From positions 124,001-188,000 of the forward strand of contig JAKSZU010000326.1 of the NCBI GenBank assembly GCA_026018925.1: DNA of 64,000 nt. Reading direction: 5' to 3'. The translations under genes were made by a program, and so were the position numbers. This DNA comes from Tupaia tana (taxonomy: Eukaryota > Chordata > Mammalia > Scandentia > Tupaiidae). The notes beneath the pieces are model-generated. The model searched no databases. It was not told the DNA's origin and worked only from the letters and a program-made list of their open reading frames with translations. This document shows positions 36,861-49,389 of the stretch, one piece after another; the first letter of the stretch is position 1; every line of letters starts with the position of its first letter.

Positions 36861-37108
36861 TTCTGCTTCTGTTGTTATAGAGTTTTAAAATTATACAAAA
36901 TTATAAGACATATTTTGAACATTATCTTTAAAATTCAGTATTTTGAGATCTTGAAAGTTGTTTGTAAACTGTCAAGAATTATGGAGTATGAGCTAAAATT
37001 TTTTGCTATGTAAAGTAAATGTTTGTGGAAAAATGTAAAAATAAAAAAAAATAATAAAAAAATAAATAAAATAAAATAAATTTAAAAAAAAGAAAAAAAA
37101 AAAACAAC

Positions 37109-39770
37109 AAATTATTTCTAAAGATCCAAAAGGGTGAATCTCTCCCGATTTCATTCTATGAAGCCTCTGTCACCCTCATCCTCAAAACAGATAAGGACAG
37201 GACAAGGAAGGAAAATTATAGACCAATATCTCTGATGAACATAGACTCAAAGATTCTCAACAAGATACTACCAAATCGTATTCAACAACTTATAAAGAAG
37301 ATCATACACCATGATCAGGTAGGCTTTATTCCAGGAATGCATGGTTGGTTCAACATATGCAAAACCATAAATGGAATACACCATATTAATAGGAAGAAAG
37401 ACAAAAACCATATGGTCATATTGATTGACGCAGAAAAAGCATTTGATAAGATACAACATCCCTTCATGATCAAGACTCTTAGCAAAATCGGCATAGAAGG
37501 GCCATTTCTCAATACAATAAAAGCCATCTATGAAAAACCCATAGCGAACATCATCCTGAATGGAGAAAAGCTGAAAGCTTTCCCACTAAACACAGGAACA
37601 AGACAAGGATGCCCACTTTCTCCTCTCCTTTTCAATATAGTACTGGAAGTCCTCGACAATGCAATCAGAAAAGAGGAAAAAATAAAGGGCATCCAAATAG
37701 GAAAAGAAGAGGTGAAACTCTCTCTATTTGCAGATGACATGATTGTATACATAGAAAACCCAATGGTCTCCATGGAAAAATTACTGGAAGTAATACATGA
37801 ATTCAGTAAAGTGGCAGGATATAAAATCAATATACAGAAATCGATAGCATTTCTATATATGAATAAAAGGCAGACTGAGATAGAACTGAAAAAAGTTATT
37901 CCGTTTACCATAGCCACTAAAACTATAAGATATTTAGGAATAAATCTAACCAAAGAAGTTAAAGACCTACACAAGGAAAACTATGAGAAGCTAAAAAAAG
38001 AAATTGAAAATGACACAAAAAAATGGAAGGGCATCCTATGTTCATGGATTGGAAGAGTTAATATAATCAAAATGGCAATTCTACCCAAATTAATCTACCT
38101 ATTTAATGCAATGCCAATCAAAGTACCAGACATATTCTTCACAGATCTAGAAAAGACAATCTTAAAATTTGTCTGGAATCATAAAAGATTCCGTATTGCC
38201 AAAGCAATTCTACACAAGAAGAATGGAGTGGGTGGCATCTCAATCCCCGATCCAAAAATATATTACAAAGCTGTGGTAATAAAGACAGCATGGTATTGGC
38301 ACAGAAACAGACATGTGGACCAATGGAACAGAATAGAGTCCCCAGAAATAAGTGCCCAAACATACAGTCAACTGATCTTTGACAAGGAGTACCAGTCAAT
38401 CCAGTGGGAAAATGAAAGCCTCTTCAGCAAGTGGTGCTGGAGAAATTGGACTTCCACTTGCAGAAAGATGAATCTGAACCCCTACCTCTCTCCTTTGACA
38501 AAAATCAAGTCAAGGTGGATCAAGGATCTAAATCTAAGACCTCAAACTATAAAGCTGCTCCTGGAGAATACCGGGGAAACTCTGGGAAACATTGGTGTAG
38601 GGAAAGACTTCCTAAAGAAGACCCTCAAAGCAGAGTCCATCGTCCACAAAATAGACAAGTAGGATTACATCAGACTAAGAAGTTTCTGCATGGCCAAAGA
38701 CACAGTAGTTAGTGTGAATGAACAGCCCTCAGAATGGGAAAATATTTTTGTAAATGTTGCATCAGATAAGGGACTGATAACCAGAATACACAAGGAACTA
38801 AAAAAGGTGTTTGGAAAAAAGATGAGCAACCCTATTAAAAGATGGGAGAAGGAGATGAAGAAAACACTCTCTAAAGATGACATACGAATGGCCAAAAGGC
38901 ATATGAAAAAATGTTCAACCTCCCTCATCGTAAGGGAAATGCAGATAAAAACAACAATGAGGTACCACCTAACCCCAGTCAGATTGTCTAATATTAAAAA
39001 AACAAAAAATGATAAGTGTTGGCGGGGGTGTGGTGAAAGAGGAACTCTTTTACACTGCTGGTGGGAATGTAGATTGGTCCAACCACTGTGGAGAATAATT
39101 TGGAGATTCCTCAAAAATCTACAGATAGATCTGCCATATGATCCAGAGATCCCACTCCTCGGTATCTACCCAAAGGACAGAAGAATTCTTCATTGGAAAA
39201 GTGCTTACACATCGATGTTTATTGCGGCACTATTCACAATTGCTAAGTCATGGAACCAACCCAGATGCCCCCGTATGGAGGAATGGATTGAAAAACTGTG
39301 GCACATATACTCTATGGAATACTACTCAGCCATAAAAACCAACAGAGTCCTGGCTTTTGACAGAAAGTGGAAGAATATGGAAGATGTACTGCTGAGTGAG
39401 GCAAGCCAGGCTATGAAGGAGAGATATTGTATGTCCCCACTTAACATATACCGTTTGTCTGCATTCTATGTCTGAAACTGATTGACTAACAGTTGAACAA
39501 ACACAAGAGATGGGTGTGAATGTCAGATGAGGTGTACGTGGAGGAGTGGGGCCTAACGAAAGACATTTGGAGAAGGGATACAGAGGTAGAGCATTGACGG
39601 GATGGGGAGGTGTGGTGTTATCTGTTGAAGATATTTCGATCAACGGGTCTGGGGAGAAATGTTCACATATCGAAATGGTCTCATTGTAAGCCAAACAATA
39701 TGATTGAAAGTATATACAAAAATTAATTAATTAATTAATTAATTTAAAAAAGAAACAAACAAAAAAATAC
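37109..39770 (+). mobile_element. 5'-truncated LINE-1 (element 2)
   Basis: Begins inside the ORF2 reverse transcriptase region (equivalent to 34436 of element 1). It stays in one frame to 39475 except for TAG at 38660-38662, where element 1 has TGG (DKWDYIRL). FADD lies near 37730-37741 and the CCHC cluster near 39021-39075. It is followed by about 240 bases of G-rich 3' untranslated sequence and an A/T-rich tail (TTAA repeats, then A-rich). This 3' region resembles the remnants at 4338-4582 and 23440-23690 more than that of element 1. Confidence 0.9.
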
Positions 39771-39971
39771 AAACCCTACAGGAAAAGGGAAGAGAAAACA
39801 TCTCTACGAATCACAACACTTGGGAAACTGACAAAATTAGTCCGATCCAAACCTGGACTGAATCACAGTATTTTAATTCACTTTTGAGGAAAGAGAAGTA
39901 ATCAAGTAGAAAACACTGAAAAAGTTAGTGGATTAAAAGAAAATAAAGAGTATTTCTGAAAACCAAAATGC

Positions 39972-40205
39972 AGGGACAATCATCTGGTGTAGTGTTAGGT
40001 GGAAGCCAGACCCCACATGGCCAACCAGGGTTTGAGTTCCAACCTGGTTGACTTGTGAAACACACTGGCACGTGGATGTGTGCCCATAATGGGATGAAGA
40101 ACCCAATGGGCCCTGCTGGGATGAAGAATGGGGAGGAAAAAGGACTGCAATATAACCATGCCCTGCTGGGGGGTGTCCCTTTGGCATGCACCCTTTAGCA
40201 TAAAG
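39972..40205 (+). repeat. tRNA-type SINE (S3), diverged
   Basis: gacaatcatctggtgtagtg head, agaccccacatggccaacca, then gtgtgcccataatgggatga. Tail short. Confidence 0.45.
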
Positions 40206-40346
40206 AACTCCCCAAAATGCAGGGTTACTGAGGAAATCTGTGTATGGCCGGAAAATGTGGTTTAAATTAATGAGCAAAAAAGTAAAAATTATAAAGTAGA
40301 GATAAATTTCAAGATAATGTCTTGTTACTCATTTTAAAACGTTCCA

Positions 40347-40600
40347 CAGAGGGACCAGCAGATGGCATACTGATTACATTGCGGGACTCTCACATGACCG
40401 ACCATGTGTGATTCCTGGACCCTGAAAATCATGCTGGGTATGGGTGTGGATGCCTGTGTGGGCGTGCCCAAAATCCTGGGAGAAGGGACTGCAGTGTGGC
40501 TATCCCCCCTAGGGAGTGATTTCTCATTTTCCCTCTCACTGTGACTCTCTCTGGAGAACATGCATGCCCTAAGGCAAACACTTCTTTAAAACAAAAGTTC
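40347..40600 (+). repeat. Long tRNA-type SINE (S1)
   Basis: agggaccagcagatggcata head, atcccccctagggagtgatt, ttccctctcactgtgactct, A-rich end. Confidence 0.75.
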
Positions 40601-41343
40601 TATGGATTATAAAACTTGCAAAACATACACACATAGAAACTTGAGTGTGATGTTCTCCAAATCTCTACAAACTAACTTGGCAAAATAAACGACAGCAACC
40701 TGGCTCACATGCTCTTCAACCTACTGGCTACCACGGTACCACCAAATCAGGAAAAGGGACAACTCTTTATAATCTGCATAAGGAAACGAATCTGGGGAAC
40801 ACTCTTGAGTTTGAGATTTTCCCTGCAGATTCTGCACTGGGTGAGAGTGAGACAGTGGCCCATAGTAGATGTGGCATACAGCAATGAGTCCAGAGAAAAG
40901 AAGGATTAACACAAACTTAAGAAATGTAAAGAGCATTTTTATCAGTTATTTTCACTACAGATGCAGCCAGTTATGAGCAACATCAGGAAGCCCACCATGA
41001 AGAGGCATCTGAGACATGATGTGGTGGCTGGGTCCCAGGTGCTGTAACCTTCCAATGTCCTGCTGAGCACCACATCCCAAGGGAAACGAATGGCTGCTCG
41101 AATGGTGATGCTCAGAATGCCCCTTGGCAGTGCCCCTCTAACCAGACACCTGGAGCAGGCTCCCAACCACCACCAACACCAGGAGCTATGCAGGTTTCTG
41201 GGAGAAGGAACAGGACACAGGGCTGCGGCATGGACAGAGACCACTGGGCAGTGGTCCACACAGGCAGCAGCTGCCCAGAAATCCAGGCAGAGGTCGGATG
41301 GGAGGAGGGCCCCAAGTTGCTCATAAATTACTAATCCGGGGTC
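40601..41343. other. Unassigned DNA left of the CWF19L2 retrocopy
   Basis: Contains a 136-codon open frame on the minus strand (41352-40942) that ends with a hydrophobic stretch (CLFMVGFLMLLITGCICSE). I recognise no family. It may be chance or an old gene remnant. Confidence 0.35.
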
Positions 41344-42224
41344 TGCTGCCACTCTTTTTTTTTTTTTTGGACAAAAACTTTTCTCTTTTTTAATATTCTT
41401 TAAAAATAATGATATATTGATATTAAAAAATACACGTGTAGTTATGAGTTACTCTGGAGTATGTACCACATTGATTTTAGGTAGTCAATATTTCATGACA
41501 AAATGTCAAAGTTCAGCTTCTAAAACAACAGCATCTTTGAAAAAGATAACATTTGCCATATATCAGAAGGAAAGGAAAAGCAGAAGCATTCTTACACAAT
41601 AACTATATTTTGTAAGCACAAATTTTTCTCTTAACATTACATGTTGAGAATAAATAAAAATTAAGTACCCTAAATCAACTGGGGGACAACAAAGTATACT
41701 CTTGTTACTTGGAATATTATTACTTAAGATTTTGTAATAGCCAACACACAGCCCAAAACAATTTGGCTATATATTTTACATTGTCATACAAGCTCCAAAC
41801 AACTGTAAATTGTGTTATTTGGAACAATTTACTTTTAAAACCATTCAAATTCATAAACACTATTTAAAAATTCAGATTAAAAAATTCTAAATATGTATGT
41901 TGTCATTATTATTTAATTCAACAATACTTTTGAGACATTCTTTTTCTTTTAACAAAAAATACCAGTAGTAATACTATACACTACTGGTAGAAAATTAAGA
42001 ACCCTTACATAAAATCTTATGAAAAGGTTTTCAATGATTACTGTGTATACCAAGTCTTACTGTAAAAAATGTGAAAAAAAAAAAAAGCCAGAAAATAGAC
42101 TTAATAATCTTGAAGTAAAGGAAAGATCTCCCTCTGAACCAAGGGCTTTTGCTAGATAGCCATTTAGAAAAGCCTTCTGTAGATTCTAAGCAGTTCAGAA
42201 GACTAAATAGGAACAGAACAGTAA

Positions 42225-42535
42225 TGTGAATGGCCAGCCTGTGGCCTGGTGGTTAAGTGAGCTGGATCCCAAATGACCACTGCTGGTGTGAGTCCTGGAC
42301 CCATCAGCTTGAAAACCATGCTGGGTGCATGTTCACGTATGCCCAAAATCCCAAAAGAAAAAAATAAAAAGGTGGAAGAGACTGCAGCGTGACCCATTCC
42401 ACATGGGGCGGGGGGTACTTTCTCTCCCCTACATCCCTTTATCTCCCCCTTCCACCCAGTAAGCACACATGCCTACTGGCAAATCCCCACACCCATAGAG
42501 CATACATGCCCACTGGCAAATAAAAACAGAAAAGA
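42225..42535 (+). repeat. SINE (S3) inside the CWF19L2 retrocopy 3' region
   Basis: ggccagcctgtggcctggtg head, gctggatcccaaatgaccac, tail ctggcaaataaaaacagaaa. Opposite in direction to the retrocopy. Confidence 0.75.
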
Positions 42536-42768
42536 AAAAAGAACGGGAATGTCAGCAACTCATTCACTAGATCTGCTCCTTCTGCATGGTCAATACAATG
42601 AGGTCCACAGGAGCAGGTGGGGAAAATGACACACAGCTCTCAGAGATCTAGGGCGATCTCCTGCCATGATTTTCTTTCTCTCTCATCTGAAGATCACTTG
42701 TTCAGTTAGATGCAATGGGAACAAAAGTGAATGGGATTTGAAGAGGAAATTAAAATGAAAGATACAGC

Positions 42769-45455
42769 TCAACATTTTTTACTTCTAGTGAAGTCATATG
42801 GTTTCCACCACTGAGAAAATTGCAGTGCTTTCTTCCTCTGATCTTCAAAGTTTTCTCGGATCCCTTTCCTCCAAAGTCTTGGTTCTACATCCAGCATCCC
42901 ACCAATGATTTCCTTTCCAAAGTAATGAGGGAATTTGTGTTGATCTTCAATGACATGGGCAAACCCTCCTTGGAGGCCAAAATCCACAGAAAAGTAAGGT
43001 AAGCCTCTGGGTACAGATTTTCTGATATCTTTGGAAGAGAGATCAATCAACTTCTTGTTCATGGACCACTCTTCATCAGATTCCATTATGGCTTTCTTAA
43101 AATAGATGGGAGCCAGATCACCCACTTCTTTTGGGAGAGGAATACATTCATAAACCATATGATACTGTTTCTTCATGCTCATATTAGTTTCTAAAAAGAC
43201 ACAGTCCAATCCTTTATCTTCAAACATTTTTACCAATAATTTTCTGAACATCTGAATTTCCTCCCAGATATCTTCATCCAATAAGGTAGCTGCTCTGTGG
43301 TGCTGCAAAGGGACTATCAGGCAGTGTCCCTCAGTAAGAGATCGGAAGTTGGGTAAACATAAATAAACCTTAACACCTATTGCAATAATAAGGTGCTTGG
43401 GAAATTGAGAGCTGTCAAAACAGTACAGACATTTTTCCATTTGTGCAGTAAGGCTCTGATGCTCAGCAATTGCTTTTTTCCTGTGGTTCTCTTCCTCTTC
43501 ACCAAAACGTTCTCTTTCAGCTGCTTTGGAAACGAACATGTCATCCAGAGTGTAATAGTCCCCATCTGTTTTTCCCATGAACTTAGATGCCATTCTCATA
43601 AAGAGCTTGTTTTGATTTTCTGCTGTTCCCATCTTTTCATTTTTTACTAAATCACTTAAGCTTAGATTATCATCATCATGGAAGTATCTGACTCTTTTTC
43701 ATCATGAGTTGAAACAATCTGCCTCTTCCTTCTTCCTCCTTTTGATTCCAGAGGTTTTCCTGGTGTGTTCACAGGCCATACTCTTCCAGATTGATCTGTT
43801 CTGAAAAGAATCACTTCTTGCTGGTCCTTATTCTCTACCCCAGGTGTTCTTGATATCTGTGTTATAGTTTCTTTACATTTATTTGTCTTTTCAAGATGGG
43901 CTTTAAGTTGTTCAGCTAATTCCAGATTCCCCATCATCTCTGCCTTGATAATCTTGGCTCCCAACTTGTCCTTCTCATCAACACTCAGGATGCGGAGGGA
44001 CTCATCTGCTGGACTCCCAGCAAATGTAGAGTGTGTTTCCTGCAGGTGTTCTTTCTTTGAAGGGTCACCTCTTAAGCTCTCATCCTGTGATTTTTCTCTC
44101 ATGTTTTCTGTAATGTGTTGATACTCCAGGCTGCTATTGCTTTCCAATGACTTTTGATTTGAATGTTTCTTTTTTCTTTCTCTTCCTTCAGATTGACTCC
44201 ATGATGTTAAAGTTTCTTCATTACTCTCGGATGGTTTTCTAAAACCACAATGCAAAGAACTCTGAGTTCCTAATGCTGAAGATGAACTAGGTGGCTCAAA
44301 ATGCCTGTGCTTGCTGTGACATGACAGCTCTTCATCATCCGAGGGTCTTAAGAATTTAGGTCTCAAATTTCGAGAAGAAAAATCTTGACTTTGCCTTGGG
44401 TTGGTTTGTCTTCTACACGATTCCAAAGACCCAGATCGCTTATCTTTTTCATCACCACTAAACTTATCTTTATTGCTACTGTTTGCAGTGTCTGTTGTAT
44501 CATATCTATCCCTTGAGCCTTTATTATATTTTAGTAAGTCTGATTTTCTACTTTCTTGACTACTTTGTGCTTTATCTGAATAAGTTGGTTTCCTCCACCG
44601 TGCCTGTCTGTAATTGTCTCTTGAGCATGCTGTTTTTTCAGCTTCTTCTAATTTTGACTGAAATATTTCCATTGACCCATATCTTTCTGCTACAATATCT
44701 TCAAAATTTCTATTTTGTTTCGCAGCTTGTTCTTTCATTCTTTGATAAGACTTCCTTAGCCAGCTTAATCCACCATCTTCTACCACTGAAACTTTGGTAA
44801 CTGATGCACTACACTCTTCTGGTGGAAGACCTGTCCCACCATCCTTCCAGTATGGATTCAATTCTCTTTCCAGCAGTGTGGACTGTTCCAGTGCCTGAGT
44901 TTTCTCTTGCTCTATTCTTCTTTTAGTTTCCTTTTCAGCTTTGAGTGATGATGATGACACAGTTTTAACAGACATAAAGTCAACAGTCATCCACACATCC
45001 CTCTGAATAACTTGGCTGTTGTCTTCTTTATCTAACGTTTCATCTTTCACTTTCCAGGCCTTTTCTTTTCCAGGTGTCTGAGATGGAACAGCTTCAACCC
45101 ATTCTTTTTCAGAGCTTGACGAGCTATCGGCTGAGTCATTGGTTTTTTCATATTTCTGCTTCTTGCTCTTTTTCTTCTTCTCTTTCTTTACTTTTTTTGA
45201 GTGCTTATCTTTTTTCTTCTTTTTCTTCACAGAGTGTTCCTGTGAAAACTGCTCAATTCGCTCATTCACATCAGGTAGCATCCAAGTGTCCTCACCCCGA
45301 AGTCGTTTAAGTTCTTTACATCTTTGTTCTTTCTCAAAATTGGCTTTAGCCTGACGCAACACCTCCGCCCTAGCGACTCGGGTCTCTTCTTTCTGCTCTT
45401 CGATACTCTTCGCACTTTCAAATCTACCACTAACAGCCGCCATAGTTGTTGTCAT
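42769..45455 (-). pseudogene. CWF19L2: CWF19L2 processed retrocopy with one frameshift
   Basis: CWF19L2 is a spliceosome-associated CwfJ-family protein of about 894 residues in human. Here the whole coding region is intronless on the minus strand. Frame one (45455 to 43662, 597 codons) starts MTTTMAAVSGRFESAKSIEE and holds the lysine-rich block, the GRVWP motif and the serine-rich middle. Close to 43690 one base (or four) is missing. The frame then continues from [18 protein letters not shown] through the CwfJ C-terminal domains, including [28 protein letters not shown] and [12 protein letters not shown], to a stop at 42769. No other break was seen. Loss of introns, poly(T) at 41355-41370 and a 14-bp target-site duplication show L1-mediated retroposition. 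The parent gene lies elsewhere. The 597-codon half could still be translated if transcribed, but there is no evidence for that. Confidence 0.93.
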
Positions 45456-45821
45456 CGTAAAGCTAGGAAACCATCAGGTGCTGCCACTCTTTCCTGCACG
45501 TGATACATGATTTATTCATGGTTAAAAGTTTGTTCTATTTCATTCCTGATAGTGAACATGGGCCCACACAGATAGACAGGCAGGCAGAGGGACAGAGACA
45601 GGAAGGGGAAGGAGCACACTCACACGGTCTTGTCATGCCGTGCAACTATCATCAGATTTGGCTCTTCAGCATGAAGCACATTTAATAAGTGGAAACACCC
45701 TTACTTAATATCCAAATGTGATCTGCAGGCAGTTTTCAATGACAAATTACCATTTCATGTATAATTTAGCTGGTTAGAAAATACAAAAGTGCTGTATAAT
45801 TTTCTTAAAAATAATCATACT

Positions 45822-46066
45822 GGGGACCAGCAGTTAGAGTAATGGCTATGTCACTGGACTCCCCTGTAGTCGACGGTGGTTCAAGTTCCGGACCCGGTGG
45901 CGTGTGTGCGTGCATGCCCAAGATCCCAAGATGAATGGAGGAGAAGGGACTGCGGCATGGCCATCCCCCCTGGGGGTTGATTTCTCGCTGTCCCTCTGGC
46001 GAGTGCATGCACACACCCTATAGCAAAAACAAAAAAACTTCTCCAAAAAAGAAAAGAAAAAGAATT
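45822..46066 (+). repeat. Long tRNA-type SINE (S1)
   Basis: ggggaccagcagttagagta head, tcaagttccggacccggtgg B box area, atagcaaaaac and A-rich tail. Confidence 0.8.
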
Positions 46067-46069
46067 CAT

Positions 46070-46949
46070 ACCTTTAGATCTTTGATCTCTTGTTCTTTTA
46101 GCAATCGCTCCCGGTCAGCCATATCATTATGATGAAATATCTTCATGTCACTGCATGATGCCTGTCATTCTTTCTGAATAGCAAAGCAAGCTGCTCTATC
46201 TCTGCGAGGAAGAGAGACCCATTTGAATGGGGTTCAAAGTGCCTTGTCAACAGCCTCAGAAAAAGAGGGTTTGTTTTGTAAACTGACCCATCTCCAGTTG
46301 TTAATCTGAACATGGCAAATAAACCAAACACACTTGAACATTTCTACCCTTCACTCTGCAGGTTCTTTCTGCACAACTGCCACATTTAAGTCCTCAGAGA
46401 AGCACAGGCCAGCCATATTTCAGCCTCTCTGAAAGCATTTAGCATCTTGCTATGGATGGCATATCAGTTTATGCAGACTTTTCTCTTTCTAAGAAATACC
46501 AAAATATTGGCACACCTCACCATCAGTGGCACCCTGGTCTGACTGACACATTACTCTGCCATTACTCTGGCAAGAGAACCAATACTGGCAACCAAGGGAG
46601 ACAGAAACCTCTGGATAAATTCCATTGTCCTTGAGCACCACAGGAAAAAGGTGGCTCCAGCCCCATCCACACCAGCAGAGAGGCTGTAACAGGGCACCCT
46701 GACACCCCTACCATGTGGTGACAGAGAAAGCCGAGGAGGGAGCCGAGACTTGGTTCTTGCCTGCTGATACAAATGGACCCCTGTTCCCCACTGTGTGTCA
46801 GTGGGGATCAGCTGGAGAACCTGAGCTTACACCTGGCAATAACGGGGCCCATCCGCATCTCCACCTGGACACCATGAGAAGAGGACTTGAAAGTCAGGAC
46901 TAGAACCATCAGCCAGCAGTGATGAGGAAACCCCCATGTTGGGTATAAT
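46070..46949. other. Unassigned DNA, possibly 5' part of an ancient L1
   Basis: No open frame of note. It leads into the L1M/HAL1-like stretch without a clear border. Confidence 0.35.
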
Positions 46950-49235
46950 GGAGGCCAGGGTGGGAGGGACCCTGCACTGCTCTTCCCTCCGGCAGTGCCA
47001 AGGCAGCAGTCTCCCCAACTCTCCTGTGGTTGGAGCAGTGCCAGAGAGAGCCAATTACCACAGACAGTTTAAAAGGTAGAGGCCATAACAGCATAAGAGG
47101 TAAATATCTAAGTCGCACTCAACCATCTCTATACCAAGAATCAGAACGTATCAAACAAGAAAAAAAAAAAAAAAAAAAGCTAGTACCAATACGAAGATGA
47201 CAGAGACATCCAAGTCACCTCAGGACAATTGTAGAACAGCCATGATAGAAATGCTTTGATGAATAATTACAAACATGTTCCAAACAAGTAAAGTATCAGA
47301 GAGCCTCAGGGAAGAAAACAAGATGCAAATCAGAGGGACCAGCAGTTAATGTAAGGGCTATGTCACTGGACTCCAATGCAGGTGACAGTGGTTCAAGTCC
47401 CAGACCCGGTGGCTTAAACTCACGCCGGGCGCATGTGCATGTGTGCCTAAGATCCCGAGAGGAGAATGGAGGAGAAGGGACTGTGGCATAGTCATCCCCC
47501 CGGGGGGTGATTTTTTGCTGTCTCTCTGTCTCTCCCTTTCTGGAGAGCACAGACACCCTACAGCAAAACACCTCTCCAAAAAAAAAAAAAAATGCAAAAA
47601 AGAATCCTCTGGAGAGACAAGGATTGAGTAACCGAATAATGGAGTGGGCTAAACAGCAGAAGGGTGGGGGGAGGGGAGCAGAGCAAATGACAGAGAACAC
47701 TCTGTGCACACAGAGCATAGGCGTGGAAAAACTAAGATGAAGGATCTAACACTGGCTTTGCAGGAGTTCCAGGAGGAGAAGCCAAAGAGGGCAGCCCTAA
47801 AAGAGCTCAGAAGAAATCACAGCTGAAAACGCCCCCAACGTGTCAAGCAGCTTCTGAAACTACTGACTGAGGCAGCTGCATGAACCTCAGCAAATAGATG
47901 CTACGATGCAATACATCAAACTTCTGCACAGGAAGGACAAGGAGAAATCCTCGGAGCAGCCAGAAAAGAAGTTGCACCTTACATATATGGGAAAACAATT
48001 GGAGTGACAGCAGATTTCGCCAGAGAAGAGTCAAGCATATCTCAAATGCTGAAAGGAAAGAAATGTCAATCAAGAATCTTGTTATTAGCACGATCTATCC
48101 TTCAGGGATGAAGCAGAAGTAAAGACATTCCCAGCTGAAGGAAAACTAAGAATTTGCTACTAGCAGGAATGATAGCAAAAAAAATGACAAAAACAAGCAA
48201 ACGATGACAAAAAAAAGCCTGTAAAACAAAATTTACAACGTGGTTCTCAATGTATGTGCAGGAAATAATTAAATAATTATAATACAAATGAGACTAAAGG
48301 GATGTATAGAAAAATAAAGATTCTATACTTTGGTAAAATGACACCACTACTAATAATATACATATAACACTTAGAACAATGACTGAAGGTTTACAAAGAG
48401 AAATATTCAAAAGCATAAATAAAAAAAGTAATTCTAAAATATGTTCAGTTAACCTACAAAAAGTCAGGGTAAGGAAAGTACAGAAATAAAAAGCAGAGAG
48501 AACCAGAAACAAAAAATAAAATGGCAGATTTAGATGATATCAGTAGTTACATTAAACACAAAATAAAAAGCACAATTCAAAGACAGGTACAGTGGCTCAA
48601 GCATGACCCAACTGCACGCTGTCTACAAAAAATTTACTTCAAATAATATGACACAGGAAGCAAAAAAATATACACACATCACGCTTATATACATACATGA
48701 ACATATAAAGTAAGTATAATGAGAATAGCTGATAAAGTATAAGACTTTGGAATGAAGAAAATTACCAGAGACACTACCAGGATATTAGATAATGCTAAAA
48801 AGGTCATTTCACTGAGAAAATTTAATAATCCCAAAAATATGAATAAACAATAGAGCTGTTAAACATGTGGGCAAAAATTGATAAAACTGAAAGGACAAAC
48901 AGAAAAATCCACAATTACACTTAAATGACTTCACTACCCTTTGAAAAAAGACAGAGAACAAGTGAGATCTGGATGGAGTAAGCTGAGAAACTAAAGTTGT
49001 AAGACACAGAGTATTACACATGGAAGTAAATTTAGGTTAGGTTCCTCAGCAATTAAAACCAAAAAGACAATGTAATATTTATTATCTGACAAAGGAAGCA
49101 TAGAAGTTCACCTGTAACCATAACTTTCTACATTTAAACTCAAAAAGGAATTTATAGTGGATATTTTGTAAAGTCATACCAGAAAACATTGCCGTTGTAA
49201 CAGTGCTTTGATTAAAACTCTAGAAATAATGTTTA
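46950..49235 (+). mobile_element. Ancient LINE-1 (L1M or HAL1-like), ORF1 end and ORF2 start
   Basis: Near 48005-48150 the text follows the end of old L1 ORF1 (gcagatttcgccagagaaga, agacattcccagctgaagga). Near 48600-48990 it follows the ORF2 endonuclease start (acgctgtctacaaaaaattt, acagaaaaatccacaattac). It is heavily diverged with no open frame. A SINE (47332-47597) is inserted. The 5' limit is uncertain. Confidence 0.6.
47332..47597 (+). repeat. Long tRNA-type SINE (S1)
   Basis: gagggaccagcagttaatgt head, ggttcaagtcccagacccgg, ctgtctctctgtctctccct, acctctccaaaaaaaa tail. Inserted in an ancient L1. Confidence 0.85.
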
Positions 49236-49247
49236 AAAATTAAAAGC

Positions 49248-49385
49248 TGGGGCCAGCAGGTGGCATGGTGGTTAAGGACAGTGGACTCCCATATGGCTGA
49301 CCGTGATTCAAGTCCCGAACCTGGTGGCTTGCCTTTCCTGTCCCGGGCACCCCCACCCCAAGTCAAACTTAAAATAAATAAATAA
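49248..49385 (+). repeat. Short tRNA-type SINE (S2)
   Basis: ctggggccagcaggtggcat head, gattcaagtcccgaacctgg B box, aaaataaataaataag tail. A nearly complete short-form copy. Confidence 0.8.
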
Positions 49386-49389
49386 GTGA

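Larger units (their letters stand above)
31593..37108 (+). mobile_element. Nearly full-length LINE-1 (element 1)
   Basis: Autonomous non-LTR retrotransposon with about 340 bases of 5' sequence, ORF1, ORF2 and a short AT-rich 3' end. It follows directly on an older L1 3' fragment and is followed directly by the 5'-truncated element 2. The 3' region (36794-37108) carries a TA-rich microsatellite and a tail of A with interspersed T, and does not resemble the 3' untranslated region of element 2. It is close to, but not at, coding integrity, with one shift in ORF1 and one stop in ORF2. It is probably lineage-specific and fairly young. Confidence 0.9.
41344..45492 (-). mobile_element. Full extent of the CWF19L2 retroposon with target-site duplication
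   Basis: The 14-mer TGCTGCCACTCTTT occurs at 41344-41357 and at 45479-45492, bracketing the copy. The poly(T) run next to the left repeat is the cDNA poly(A) tail in reverse. The 5' leader is only about 20 bases and the 3' untranslated part runs 42768 to about 41370. A SINE (42225-42535) sits inside that 3' part in the opposite direction. It may have come with the mRNA or landed later. Confidence 0.88.

Noticed and set aside
44483-45354. Plus-strand frames inside the CWF19L2 retrocopy
   Set aside because: Antisense shadows of the lysine/serine-rich coding strand.
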